From Porphyromonas macacae DSM 20710 = JCM 13914 (GTDB lineage Bacteria > Bacteroidota > Bacteroidia > Bacteroidales > Porphyromonadaceae): a DNA stretch of 40,966 nucleotides. Below the pieces are notes generated by a model. It was not told where the DNA came from and did no database searches. It worked only from the letters and a program-made list of their open reading frames with translations. This document shows positions 16,523 through 25,569 of the stretch, one piece after another. Positions within the stretch are counted from its first letter, which is position 1; each line of letters starts with the position of its first letter. The position numbers and the translations under genes were made by a program. The stretch is from the NCBI RefSeq assembly GCF_000379945.1, contig NZ_KB904128.1, positions 1 to 40,966 of the forward strand, written 5' to 3'.

Positions 16523-18010
16523 TTACAGCGATGTTTTGGTTATCCTGCCATTAGGATGATAGGTAACAAAAAACACATTCTGATTGACATAGCCTCCGGT
16601 CGAAGACACTTTTCTGAACTTAAAATCGGTCTGTATGCCATCGGAAGGTATTTGATAGCTGTATTTCAAAAAATCTGCCCCATACGAAGCTATAGCCCTA
16701 ATAAAATATCTTGCCACATCATAGCCCACGGCACCATACTTAGGATATGTATTTGCAATAGGATGCCCGAACCAGGCATTATATTTCGTATAGAAATCCA
16801 CAGAAAGCGCATCTTTATTATCCATAAAAAAAGAAGTATAAATAGTGGTATTATACTTATGCATTTGTCGTATCAGGCTACTGTTAAAAGATTGCCAACG
16901 GGGAGAGGCAAATATCGAACAGCTACTGTTCCCCAGTTTATTGAAAATACGTTCTGCCATGCGAGGCGTTTGATTTGCCGGAACGATAACCGCTCTCGAA
17001 TCAATGCTTATGGCTGCATCACCGGCAAAATCAACCATCCGGTAATCAATGCTGTTTTTATCCAAATATCGTTTGAGGTAATCATAAAAACCATCAGAGT
17101 CTACTTTATCGGCATTTGCCAGATAGATTTTATGATTCTTGTATTGAGAAAGGAAACCCTCCAAAACCTCCTTGTACAGTAAATCCTGAGGCGAATTGAC
17201 CTGATATAGCTTGGAGCTGTACATCGCAAGCTTCTCACGGGAATTGAAAGGAACAACATACAATGCCTGTCCCACAATTTTTGCCATGTATTCTATCTGG
17301 TCATCACCTGTTCCACCAATGACCAAATCTCTATCTTCAAAAATCAGAGAGCGCTCCAACCTTTGGATGTCAAGAAGCGATGCAACATCTTTCACAACTA
17401 AATCTACAGAAACTCCGTTTTTCTTCAAGTCATAAAGCCCCATAAGGAACCCTTCATAAAACTCCATGTAACGAGAAGGTGCTCCCTTAGACAGCGGAAG
17501 CAATAAAGCTACTTTCACTTGCCGGTTATGCACCTGTATGCTCTTCGACGCATGCTCATCATCTCCGCCCGAAGATTTTGCAATAACCGTATCTCTCTTG
17601 TTCTTTTCAGGAATAGTTATAACATCTCCAATCTTAAAATTTCGAGGTGTAAGTCCAGGATTCGTAATCATCATAAGCTCTTCAGAAACACCGTATCTTC
17701 TACACACCGAATATAGTGTTTCTCCCTTGACTATGGTGTGCGTTTTTTTACCATTCCGACCCTGCTGAGGCAAAATTCTCGAATCGGGTAAAATAAGTTT
17801 TTCTCCAGAGCGAATTTTTTCTTTGGATGAAGGATTTAATTTATAAATATCATGAATCGAAAGATTATATCTTTTAGCTATTGAATATACGGTTTCTTGA
17901 GGCTGTACAATATGATACCGGGTTTGTTGGGCAGATGCATCGGCAAGTGAAATCAAAAATAAAAAAAACAGATATAAGCCGACGATACGATAAACCAAAC
18001 TTAGTTTCAT
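16523..18010 (-). CDS. LysM protein with periplasmic-binding-protein-like C-terminal domain
   Basis: A 495-residue exported protein: signal peptide (1-28), two LysM domains (about 30-75, YHIVQPQETVYSIAKRYNLS, and about 88-134, THTIVKGETLYSVCRRYGVS), a short linker, then a type-1 periplasmic-binding fold (about 163-495; VKVALLLPLSKG, DLVIGGTGDDQ, YPKYGAVGYDVARYFIRA). LysM would hold it to peptidoglycan. No ABC permease is nearby, so the binding domain may sense or structure rather than transport. Such LysM/LivK-like fusions occur in other Bacteroidota. Confidence 0.88.
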   Translation of the reverse strand: MKLSLVYRIVGLYLFFLFLISLADASAQQTRYHIVQPQETVYSIAKRYNLSIHDIYKLNPSSKEKIRSGEKLILPDSRILPQQGRNGKKTHTIVKGETLYSVCRRYGVSEELMMITNPGLTPRNFKIGDVITIPEKNKRDTVIAKSSGGDDEHASKSIQVHNRQVKVALLLPLSKGAPSRYMEFYEGFLMGLYDLKKNGVSVDLVVKDVASLLDIQRLERSLIFEDRDLVIGGTGDDQIEYMAKIVGQALYVVPFNSREKLAMYSSKLYQVNSPQDLLYKEVLEGFLSQYKNHKIYLANADKVDSDGFYDYLKRYLDKNSIDYRMVDFAGDAAISIDSRAVIVPANQTPRMAERIFNKLGNSSCSIFASPRWQSFNSSLIRQMHKYNTTIYTSFFMDNKDALSVDFYTKYNAWFGHPIANTYPKYGAVGYDVARYFIRAIASYGADFLKYSYQIPSDGIQTDFKFRKVSSTGGYVNQNVFFVTYHPNGRITKTSL

Positions 18011-18120
18011 GCTTTGTCATTTATTTAGTTATACAAAAACAAATATACTAAAATGGTCTTTCAATCTTTTACTTACCTCCCAAAAAGAAACATGATATGC
18101 CATAAAAGATAAATATAACG

Positions 18121-20454
18121 TTACAATTGAACATTCAGATCCACACCTATCTGCATCGGGGCTGCCTGTTGCAGAAATTTATTGCCAAAGGATCCAAAAT
18201 AGAATACAGTATGATCAGATTTTGTAAGATTTCTTCCCCAAAAAGAAACCGACACCATACCATGCGAAAAACCCATACGGGCGTTCAAAGAATAGTAGGC
18301 TTTCTGTTTTACAGTGTTGAAATCATCCCAATAAATAGGACCGGCACCTTGTAAATCTAAAGAAGCAAATACCCGTTCAATAAAAAAGTTTTTGGCCAGA
18401 GCCTCGTTCATACTAAGTATAACGTTGTATGTATTACGAGGTATATAAGGAACAAAATTACCGGAAAGATCATGCTGTACAATACCCCGATCTGTTTTCT
18501 GTTCCTTAAAATAACGAACAAAAGCTGTGTGCGTATACCCATAGTTTACCGTAGCCATCAAACTTCTGAAAAGACCTGCTCTCACGGTCAACTCCATACC
18601 ACGAGTATTAGCCTTGCCGGCATTAGAAATTACACGCCCGGCACCGGAAGCCACAAATTGTGTCAACTGTATATCGGCAATATCGGTATAAAAACCGGCA
18701 AGAGAAACATGAAGTCTGTTATCAAACCACTTACCACGCATACCCAACTCATAGTTTACGGCATGTTCGGGAGCATAACCGACATTTCCGGCATGATCCT
18801 CCTTTCGGTCAGTTCCTTTCTTTGCAGACATCAGTTGCCTTTGAAACTCCAACTGTACAGCGTCGCTCATCATTTGTTCATTATATCCACCGGCTTTATA
18901 TCCCTTAGCCATCGAAGCAAACAGCAGCATATTTCCCCGAGTATATTTGAATGCTATTTTCGGTAAGATTTGCACAAAATCCTTCTTGCCTTCACCTTCT
19001 AAAATCGCCGGAGTTTCAATCCATTTTGTTTGTGCCCCGGGCTTATTCCGAGGAGTCAGGCCTACACGAAAAGCCACATCGCTATGGTAGGTCAGAGATT
19101 GTTTCTCATAATCCAAGCGAATACCGCCCGTAACCGAAAAACCGGGAATGAGCAAATCTTTCAGGGTACTTTGGTGATAAAGTGCCACCCCCTTATTGGA
19201 TTTGATAAAGAAATTGTTGTTCAGTGCGTCCTTCGAAGTGTCTGCCGTCAGTATAAATGGCAGTTTACCCGAACTGTTCAACTTGTCGAACGAACGCTGT
19301 AAAATCATTTTTATCCCCTCGGGCTTGAATCTGACCGAAGCATCCATTTCATTACGATCATAGAAGCCGAATACCCCCCAACTCCATTCGTAGAAATCTC
19401 TCTCTTTACTCTTTATCAAAAGTTCCTGAGACAAACCGTTCATCTTCTGCTTCTGGGTTATGGTAAAACCGTCTAAAGGTGTATAATCCTGATCCATATT
19501 CATTTCATCGGACAGATAACTGTATCCCGTGGCTGTCTCCAAAACAAATTCATTCCATTCTTTCGTATAGCGGAGTCTGTTGCCGTTCATTCTGCGCAAA
19601 TAGCTTCCCGGGTCATTGTAATTTATTTTCTCGAGCAAGCCGTCTTTTCTCAGACGACGATAAGGAAAAGCCCCCTGATCCGTAAAATCAAACTGAGAAG
19701 AAAAAGCAAGCTTATCGCCCTCTCGGGATCTCCACTCCAACTTCAAATTCACGCCGGCATCAAGATTGTCATCAGCATATTTCCTTGTATATTCATTCTT
19801 GAAAAAACCGTCTCTACGACTAAAATATCCTCCTATCGTCAGCCCCCAATTATCAGAAAACTTCATCCTGTGATTTGCACGGATACGATAGCTGTTGTAA
19901 TTGCCGGCACGAAACTGTAAATCGGTTCCCGGTTTATCTATCGGTGAATAGGTGTACAGGTTTATGATACCACCCATGGCATTACGGCCATACAACGTTC
20001 CTTGTGGACCATTCAGCACCTCTATGGCCTGCAAACCCTGCATTTCCATATTAAAACCGGCTTTATTCATCACCGGCACCCCATCCACATACAACCCAAT
20101 GGTTTGATCGCTACTTCGTGCTCCAATACCTCTCACATAAATAGCAGAGGTTAAGCGAGAACCGTAGTCGGGCATATAAAAGTTAGGAACAACCGAAGAC
20201 AAATCGGTAATGGAATGTATATCAAACTGCTCTATCTGAAGAGGGGTTATCAATGAATAAGTTCCCGGCATTTTGTTCAATGTTCCTGCCTGACGCATAA
20301 TAAAAGAAGATCCTATAATTTCCACTTCCTCCAATTCATGTGTAATCAAAGAGTCGACCGGCTCATGATCGACATACTTAAAGGCATAAACACGAAAAGG
20401 CAATGTTAGCAAAAACATAAACAAACCGAAAAATAATGTATAAATCCGTTTCAT
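18121..20454 (-). CDS. TonB-dependent outer membrane receptor
   Basis: A 777-residue receptor with signal peptide (about 1-24), plug domain (about 50-170: ITDLSSVVPNFYMPDYGSR, IYVRGIGARSSDQTIGLYVDGVP, EVLNGPQGTLYGRNAMGGII) and a C-terminal barrel ending MQIGVDLNVQL. Unlike the receptor at 5.3-7.8 kb it has no carboxypeptidase-regulatory-like domain. The plug wording resembles the Fe-siderophore/FyuA-like group, but the substrate cannot be read from sequence. No SusD or transporter gene is adjacent. A consensus promoter is at 20495-20525. Confidence 0.93.
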   Translation of the reverse strand: MKRIYTLFFGLFMFLLTLPFRVYAFKYVDHEPVDSLITHELEEVEIIGSSFIMRQAGTLNKMPGTYSLITPLQIEQFDIHSITDLSSVVPNFYMPDYGSRLTSAIYVRGIGARSSDQTIGLYVDGVPVMNKAGFNMEMQGLQAIEVLNGPQGTLYGRNAMGGIINLYTYSPIDKPGTDLQFRAGNYNSYRIRANHRMKFSDNWGLTIGGYFSRRDGFFKNEYTRKYADDNLDAGVNLKLEWRSREGDKLAFSSQFDFTDQGAFPYRRLRKDGLLEKINYNDPGSYLRRMNGNRLRYTKEWNEFVLETATGYSYLSDEMNMDQDYTPLDGFTITQKQKMNGLSQELLIKSKERDFYEWSWGVFGFYDRNEMDASVRFKPEGIKMILQRSFDKLNSSGKLPFILTADTSKDALNNNFFIKSNKGVALYHQSTLKDLLIPGFSVTGGIRLDYEKQSLTYHSDVAFRVGLTPRNKPGAQTKWIETPAILEGEGKKDFVQILPKIAFKYTRGNMLLFASMAKGYKAGGYNEQMMSDAVQLEFQRQLMSAKKGTDRKEDHAGNVGYAPEHAVNYELGMRGKWFDNRLHVSLAGFYTDIADIQLTQFVASGAGRVISNAGKANTRGMELTVRAGLFRSLMATVNYGYTHTAFVRYFKEQKTDRGIVQHDLSGNFVPYIPRNTYNVILSMNEALAKNFFIERVFASLDLQGAGPIYWDDFNTVKQKAYYSLNARMGFSHGMVSVSFWGRNLTKSDHTVFYFGSFGNKFLQQAAPMQIGVDLNVQL

Positions 20455-20494
20455 ATAAATGTGATTTTAAATAACCTACTCTCTTTTAAACCCT

Positions 20495-20525
20495 CAAATA
20501 TATAGATACGCTGTATTTGTACAAA
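20495..20525 (-). promoter_or_regulatory. Promoter of the second TonB receptor
   Basis: On the minus strand TTTG (20522-20525), a 19-base spacer and TATATTTG (20495-20502) fit the Bacteroidota consensus, about 40 bases before the ATG. No Fur-box-like repeat is obvious beside it. Confidence 0.75.
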
Positions 20526-20752
20526 AATATTCAGCAAAAAATAGAAAAATAAATCAAAACAAATACGTATCTGAACAAAAATGGCCAAACAAAATAACTT
20601 TACGAACAGAAACGTACGTTATTTTAGCATTTATTTAGAACAAATACATCCTAAATCAGGAAAAAGATATTGAAAAAGAATTAAGATAGCCTGATAAAAA
20701 TACAGTTTTATAAATCAGAGATTTATGATACTCACGGGAGTAACAAAAAAAG

Positions 20753-20818
20753 TCTGTCTGCCCGTTGAAAACACCTCAAGCAAAGAAAGAAAATTCAAGT
20801 TAACTTGATTAAAAATCC
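20753..20818. repeat. Dispersed intergenic repeat, copy A
   Basis: This 66-base stretch aligns without gaps to 33535-33600, with 53 of 66 identical bases by my count, including CAAAGAAA, AAGTTAACTT and AAAATCC. Similarity weakens but continues for about 40 bases (CAGG.A.AGA.TTTT). It lies in the 425-base gap between the second TonB receptor and the glycosyltransferase operon. The 38-bp arms that surround copy B are absent here. The strand is unknown. Confidence 0.7.
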
Positions 20819-20879
20819 ATCCGGCAGAAAATTTCTAAGTGTCAGGCAGAGAGTTTTCCGCATGCTAAACGACTCGAAG

Positions 20880-21620
20880 TTAACGAGTGCGAATAAAAAT
20901 AAAAGTAAAGTGTCGGAACAGAGTCGTAAACAAGCCATAATATTTTCTCATAATCCGGAAACGCTCCATCAACGAGGCCTTATGGTTTCGCTTTGTTGTT
21001 CCCATATTCAGATAATTTGCCAAATCCTGATCCGTATCGACTACAAGACGGGATTTCTTAAGTATACGAATACACCAGTCGAAATCGGCAGAAAAACGAT
21101 AAGAAAGGTCGTATGGGGGCGCTATTTCACGCTTGGCTACAAAAGCCTGATGGCAAACCAGCATACCGTTTTTGAAGCTCTTCCAGTTCAATCTCTTAGG
21201 GGGACGTAAACGTCTCAGCCCCATGTCACGATCCTGGTCATCCACGATACGGGTATCTCCATAGAGCACATCAGGCCACTGTTCAGACATCGAACCATAT
21301 TCCATGCAACATTCTGCCACTCGCTGCACCGTATACTCGGAGTCGAATGTATCGCCGGCATTCAAAAACCATACATAGTCTCCGGTAGCCATAGAAAGAC
21401 CTTTATTCATTGCATCATATATACCGTTATCGGGTTCACTGAGTACTTTTGCATGAGTACTGAGTGCATTAACAATTTCCAATGTATGATCGGTGGAAGC
21501 TCCATCTACTATGATGTGCTCAATTTCCGGATACGTCTGCTCTATAACACTTAAAAGTGTTTTTTTTATGCAATCTTCTGCCTGATAACAGACTGTTATA
21601 ATTGAAAATTTCGGTTGCAT
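20880..21620 (-). CDS. Glycosyltransferase family 2
   Basis: A 246-residue GT-A fold enzyme of the WcaA/GT2 type: FSIITVCYQAEDCIKKTL at the N-terminus, IIVDGASTDHT for nucleotide-sugar binding, and WFLNAGDTFDSEY near the metal site, then FSADFDWCIRILK in the acceptor half. The start is the ATG at 21620 (MQPKFSIIT); the open frame extends 32 codons further upstream but that part overlaps the preceding gene and does not look like protein. It is the last gene of the glycan operon. Confidence 0.93.
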   Translation of the reverse strand: MQPKFSIITVCYQAEDCIKKTLLSVIEQTYPEIEHIIVDGASTDHTLEIVNALSTHAKVLSEPDNGIYDAMNKGLSMATGDYVWFLNAGDTFDSEYTVQRVAECCMEYGSMSEQWPDVLYGDTRIVDDQDRDMGLRRLRPPKRLNWKSFKNGMLVCHQAFVAKREIAPPYDLSYRFSADFDWCIRILKKSRLVVDTDQDLANYLNMGTTKRNHKASLMERFRIMRKYYGLFTTLFRHFTFIFIRTR

Positions 21621-21631
21621 TATTTGGTATG

Positions 21632-22918
21632 TTAAAGTTTCAATACTTTTTTGTACACATCGATCATGGATGAAGCTACGACATCCGATCTGAATTTCCG
21701 TATACTCTCGATACAAAGCCTGCGCCCATTTTCAGACAGCCCCATCTCTATGGCCTTTGCTATGGCATCAGCCATGGCAGAAACATCATAAGCCTTTACA
21801 AGATATCCATTTACTCCTTGAGAAATAATATCGGTTTGCCCACCGAAATCAAAACTCACCACAGGGCATCCGCACGCCAATGCTTCGATAAGAGTTTGTC
21901 CGAACGTCTCCACATAGCTGGTAGAAAGAGTAACAACGGCGGAAGAGTAGATTGCAGCCAATCTACCGGCATCACTGACTTTGGGAATGCGGTGAACGGC
22001 CATATCAAGTCCATCGAGACAATGTGGATTTCTCAAATCTCCAACGGGTATAAAATAACACAATGAAGCCCAATGAGGATAACGCTTACAAAACTCATTC
22101 AGTGCAGCCACACAAAGAGAAAGACCTTTCAACTCATGATCCACGCGGGCAGCAGATAGAACAAGGGGGATGGCGCCAGGCGGCAAATCGCTTAAATCTT
22201 GACTGGATTCGCAGGGTTTGAAGATGGTCGTATCCAAAGTATTTGGTACCACATAAATCTTCTCCCCGTTCACCAATACACTTTTAGCAATCATTCCGGC
22301 CAACCAGTTACTGACCGGTACAAAATGAAACGAGTCAAACTCCAGTCGTTTCTTCTTTTGCAATACACGGTAAGAAAGATCTTTTTCCCGCCTGCTGTGA
22401 ATTTGCACACAACGGCCGCATCGCTGCTCATAACCATGACAAAAAAACGGACAATTATCCTTAAGATACAGAGGTAAATGACAAATTCCTGTGACAGGCC
22501 ACATATCATGCAAACTCCAAACAACAGGTTTACCCAAACCGGCAAGCCTTTCTATCTGATCGATGGACAGAAATCCCTGATTGATCCAGTGAAGATGGAT
22601 TATATCCGCTTTCTGAACCCATTCATGTTCAACCACATTACAACCGGTGGAAGCAATGGAAACCTTAAAAATATCTTTCCGGTGAAATCCGTTATACAAC
22701 AAGATTTGTAACCGCTCGAACACAAATCGCACAAAGGCTTTTATTCGTTGCCATTTACCGCATACTGCACCGGTCACATTCCGATTCGCCGGCATACTTT
22801 CTTTCAGAGTAAGCATATGTACGTCCACTCCCTCCTCCCGAAGTGCGTTCATGAGACGAATTGCAGCATTGGCAGCTCCTCCCCCGGAAGTAAAAGTACT
22901 AAGGAAAAGCACTTTCAT
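21632..22918 (-). CDS. Glycosyltransferase family 4
   Basis: A 428-residue GT-B enzyme. The N-terminal half has MKVLFLSTFTSGGGAANAAI and the WSLHDMWPVTGICH segment followed by a cysteine cluster (CPFFCHGYEQRCGRC) seen in many Bacteroidota GT4 enzymes. The C-terminal half has LSAARVDHELKGLS and the donor-binding ETFGQTLIEALACGCPVV (EX7E-type). The start ATG overlaps the previous gene's end by four bases. It is presumed to build a surface glycan with its neighbours. Confidence 0.93.
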   Translation of the reverse strand: MKVLFLSTFTSGGGAANAAIRLMNALREEGVDVHMLTLKESMPANRNVTGAVCGKWQRIKAFVRFVFERLQILLYNGFHRKDIFKVSIASTGCNVVEHEWVQKADIIHLHWINQGFLSIDQIERLAGLGKPVVWSLHDMWPVTGICHLPLYLKDNCPFFCHGYEQRCGRCVQIHSRREKDLSYRVLQKKKRLEFDSFHFVPVSNWLAGMIAKSVLVNGEKIYVVPNTLDTTIFKPCESSQDLSDLPPGAIPLVLSAARVDHELKGLSLCVAALNEFCKRYPHWASLCYFIPVGDLRNPHCLDGLDMAVHRIPKVSDAGRLAAIYSSAVVTLSTSYVETFGQTLIEALACGCPVVSFDFGGQTDIISQGVNGYLVKAYDVSAMADAIAKAIEMGLSENGRRLCIESIRKFRSDVVASSMIDVYKKVLKL

Positions 22919-24033
22919 TGTTTAAGATAATTAATCAGATTATCCATTTCTTCCCGAAAGGTCAGATTCATCAAAGATTTCGGAAGAATATCCGAAGAGT
23001 AATGAGTAAAATTATTTTCTTGCAAAACACGCTGAATAGCATGTCCCATATCCAACGGACTGAAAGGATTAAAAGTCATCCCGTTAGATGGTGTTATCAA
23101 GGTGGAAGCTCCGGCTACTTCACTGCATACGACCGGAACTCCGGCAAGTAAAGCTTCATTGACCACGGCTCCGAAAGCCTCGCGTATACTTGGCAAAACA
23201 AACAGATTGGGAATACGGTAATAAGCATACAGTTCACTGCCCTCTTTTTTGCCGGTGAAAGTCACATGCTCGGAAATTTTCAATTGCCCCACCTGCGATT
23301 TTAGTTGTTGCTCTTGCGGTCCATCTCCCACAAGCACCAAATGCAAATCGGGGGCTTCTCTAAGTAAACCGCTAAACGTACTGATCAACTCCGTCAGATT
23401 TTTCTCCTCGGATAAGCGCCCAACATACAAAATAATCCGTCCGGAACTACCCCCTAAAATATTGTTACGCAGTTCTTTTGCCAAAAATGATTGCAAATGA
23501 ATCTGCTGGCGAATATATAAGTCATCCTGAATTATCGGGAAAGTATAGAATTTATCCATCAAATTGAAGCGGGTACGATACACCTCTGTCGCACGACTGT
23601 CGCATAAAATTAAACCGTCTACTTTAGGTATCAAAAACTGTTTGGCACCTATGCCCGACGCCGTGGCCTTGCTTTGCATAAAATTATCGTCGCACATCAC
23701 CACTATTTTAGCTGTTTTTGCATACAGAGTACGGGCAAAAAGGAGTATGGGTGTTATGAAATTGAACTCGCTGCTGAGAATAATATCGGGCCTGAAATCA
23801 CGGACTATATCCACCAGTTGGATGCGCATATTTTTTATACCCAAAACTCCTTCATCTAAAAAGTCATACGAGAAACAGATACGTTCGGCTAATAAATCTT
23901 TTCTGAAACTCTGTTCATCGGGACTATGATTTTCAAAATAGATTCGGGTATCGAAAGCCCGGCTAAGTTCATTGAAGAAATCTATCCGGTAAGGAGCCAA
24001 TGCCCTATGAATAATCAGCAGCTTTTTTGTCAT
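22915..24033 (-). CDS. Glycosyltransferase family 4
   Basis: A 372-residue GT-B enzyme with IIHRALAPYRIDFFNELSRA at the N-terminus, ILYVGRLSEEKNLTELI in the hinge/C-domain start, and SIREAFGAVVNEALLAGVPVV as the donor-site EX7E motif. It lies 3 bases after the flippase gene and overlaps the next glycosyltransferase by 4 bases, so it belongs to one operon with them. The sugar donor cannot be told. Confidence 0.93.
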   Translation of the reverse strand: MTKKLLIIHRALAPYRIDFFNELSRAFDTRIYFENHSPDEQSFRKDLLAERICFSYDFLDEGVLGIKNMRIQLVDIVRDFRPDIILSSEFNFITPILLFARTLYAKTAKIVVMCDDNFMQSKATASGIGAKQFLIPKVDGLILCDSRATEVYRTRFNLMDKFYTFPIIQDDLYIRQQIHLQSFLAKELRNNILGGSSGRIILYVGRLSEEKNLTELISTFSGLLREAPDLHLVLVGDGPQEQQLKSQVGQLKISEHVTFTGKKEGSELYAYYRIPNLFVLPSIREAFGAVVNEALLAGVPVVCSEVAGASTLITPSNGMTFNPFSPLDMGHAIQRVLQENNFTHYSSDILPKSLMNLTFREEMDNLINYLKQ

Positions 24034-24036
24034 ATT

Positions 24037-25554
24037 CTAATCAACAGTTTTTTTATGGCGGAGCTTTCCACCTAAGATATCGAAAACTTCGGGAGTAAGC
24101 CTCAAAAAATATAATCCGGAAAAAGCTATAGTCAGCAATATCAGACTTCTTAATAACAAATCCAGCCAGGGATTGGCTATACACGGCAACAAAGGATTTA
24201 CACCTATCAACCCCAGAAAAACGACAAGAAGTTTAAATAATGCAGGTGAAAAAGGGTGTATTTTCAAATATCTGAGTAAAAGCAACTGCTGAAAACCGTA
24301 TCCGCACAGCATTGTAATCAGTGTAGCCACAGCAGCTCCCGTTATTCCCCATCGGCTTATAAACCAAATATTGAGAATTATTGAAATGGCCGTAACAATA
24401 CCTGTATAATATAAATTCCAATGATAATATTTGGAACAGCTAACGATAGGATGACTGTAATTAAAGGTAACGTCTACCAATTTAGACAACCCTAAAAAGA
24501 AAACGACATAAACCCCACCCTTATAATTCTCCCCATTAGGCAGGATGGCAAATATATTATGAATATTAAACCAAATTATCAAAAAAAGAATGCCTCCTAT
24601 CATGAGTTGATACAGTGAAACCTGCTTATAGAGTCTGTTTGCCTCGACGATATTATTGTCTTTCATGGCTTCCGACATTCGGGGAGTGGAGATACTGAGA
24701 ATAGATCTGGACGGTATTTCTATGACAGAAGCAATGAAAAAGGCAATGGAAAAAACACCGGCAGCATAAAGGCCTCCGGTATCCAATGAACTGACCATGA
24801 ACAAATCCATCCTGCTCGCCAGCGTAGAACCAAAAGAGGCAATCACGTACAAGGCTGTATACTTAACAAAGCTGCTTTTAATGGCCGGCGTAAGAAAAGA
24901 TTTATCATGGTAGAAACCGGTATAAGCTATTTTTCGGAGATAAAGAAAAGAAACAAACATACATAACCCGTAAACTCCGATAAAAAGAAAAATCATCGTA
25001 CGAAGGTCTACCCAGCGAAAGGCATAAACCAGATATACGGCTATCAGCAGCAAGCGCAATAAAACTTCCCGAATAAATTTAGGTACGGCCAAACGCATCA
25101 TTTGCACTGCATAGACTTCAAAAACCAACCAAAAAAGCAGAAAGAATGTCAGCGGAATAACGGAATAATAGTAGTCTAAAAACAAAGCACTGTTTTTACT
25201 GAAAAAGAGACCGATAGGATGGCTCAGTAAAATATAAATCAGAGTTATCAAAAGCCCGCCGCACAAAGCGACTTTCATTATGTAATAAAAAAAGCCATGA
25301 TGTTTGGGAGGTTTCTCTCTCGAATGAGTCTGTTCTTCTTTAAAATATGGGAAAAAGCGGTAAATGGAAGAAGTCATACCTAACATAGCCAAAGCAGACA
25401 ATAAGTTTGCAGCTTCAAGCAGAACACGTGTGAGACCGATCTCTTCCGGAGAAAGAAATGCCGTGAGAATGAAGAAAGTAGTCAAGAAGCCTATAAAAGC
25501 TCCACTGTAAGAAATGATGGTACCTTTTACGCTTTGTGCTACTACCTGTCCCAT
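24037..25554 (-). CDS. Polysaccharide flippase (Wzx/MATE-like)
   Basis: A 505-residue protein of about 12-14 membrane helices in the oligosaccharidyl-lipid flippase group. The start MGQVVAQSVKGTIISYSGAF and the GLTRVLLEAANLLSALAMLG region are typical of the polysaccharide biosynthesis protein family, which moves undecaprenyl-linked glycan units across the inner membrane. Three glycosyltransferases follow directly, supporting that role. It begins 15 bases after aroC. No Wzy polymerase or priming transferase is in the window. Confidence 0.9.
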   Translation of the reverse strand: MGQVVAQSVKGTIISYSGAFIGFLTTFFILTAFLSPEEIGLTRVLLEAANLLSALAMLGMTSSIYRFFPYFKEEQTHSREKPPKHHGFFYYIMKVALCGGLLITLIYILLSHPIGLFFSKNSALFLDYYYSVIPLTFFLLFWLVFEVYAVQMMRLAVPKFIREVLLRLLLIAVYLVYAFRWVDLRTMIFLFIGVYGLCMFVSFLYLRKIAYTGFYHDKSFLTPAIKSSFVKYTALYVIASFGSTLASRMDLFMVSSLDTGGLYAAGVFSIAFFIASVIEIPSRSILSISTPRMSEAMKDNNIVEANRLYKQVSLYQLMIGGILFLIIWFNIHNIFAILPNGENYKGGVYVVFFLGLSKLVDVTFNYSHPIVSCSKYYHWNLYYTGIVTAISIILNIWFISRWGITGAAVATLITMLCGYGFQQLLLLRYLKIHPFSPALFKLLVVFLGLIGVNPLLPCIANPWLDLLLRSLILLTIAFSGLYFLRLTPEVFDILGGKLRHKKTVD

Positions 25555-25569
25555 TTATACTGAATATTG

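Noticed and set aside
18040-18047. TATATTTG (minus strand) as promoter of the LysM gene
   Set aside because: The nearest TTG has a 14-base spacer, so the match may be chance in AT-rich DNA.
21621-21716. 32-codon upstream extension of the GT2 gene
   Set aside because: It overlaps the 3' end of the preceding glycosyltransferase gene in another frame, and the family begins with the FSIITV strand a few residues after the ATG at 21620.
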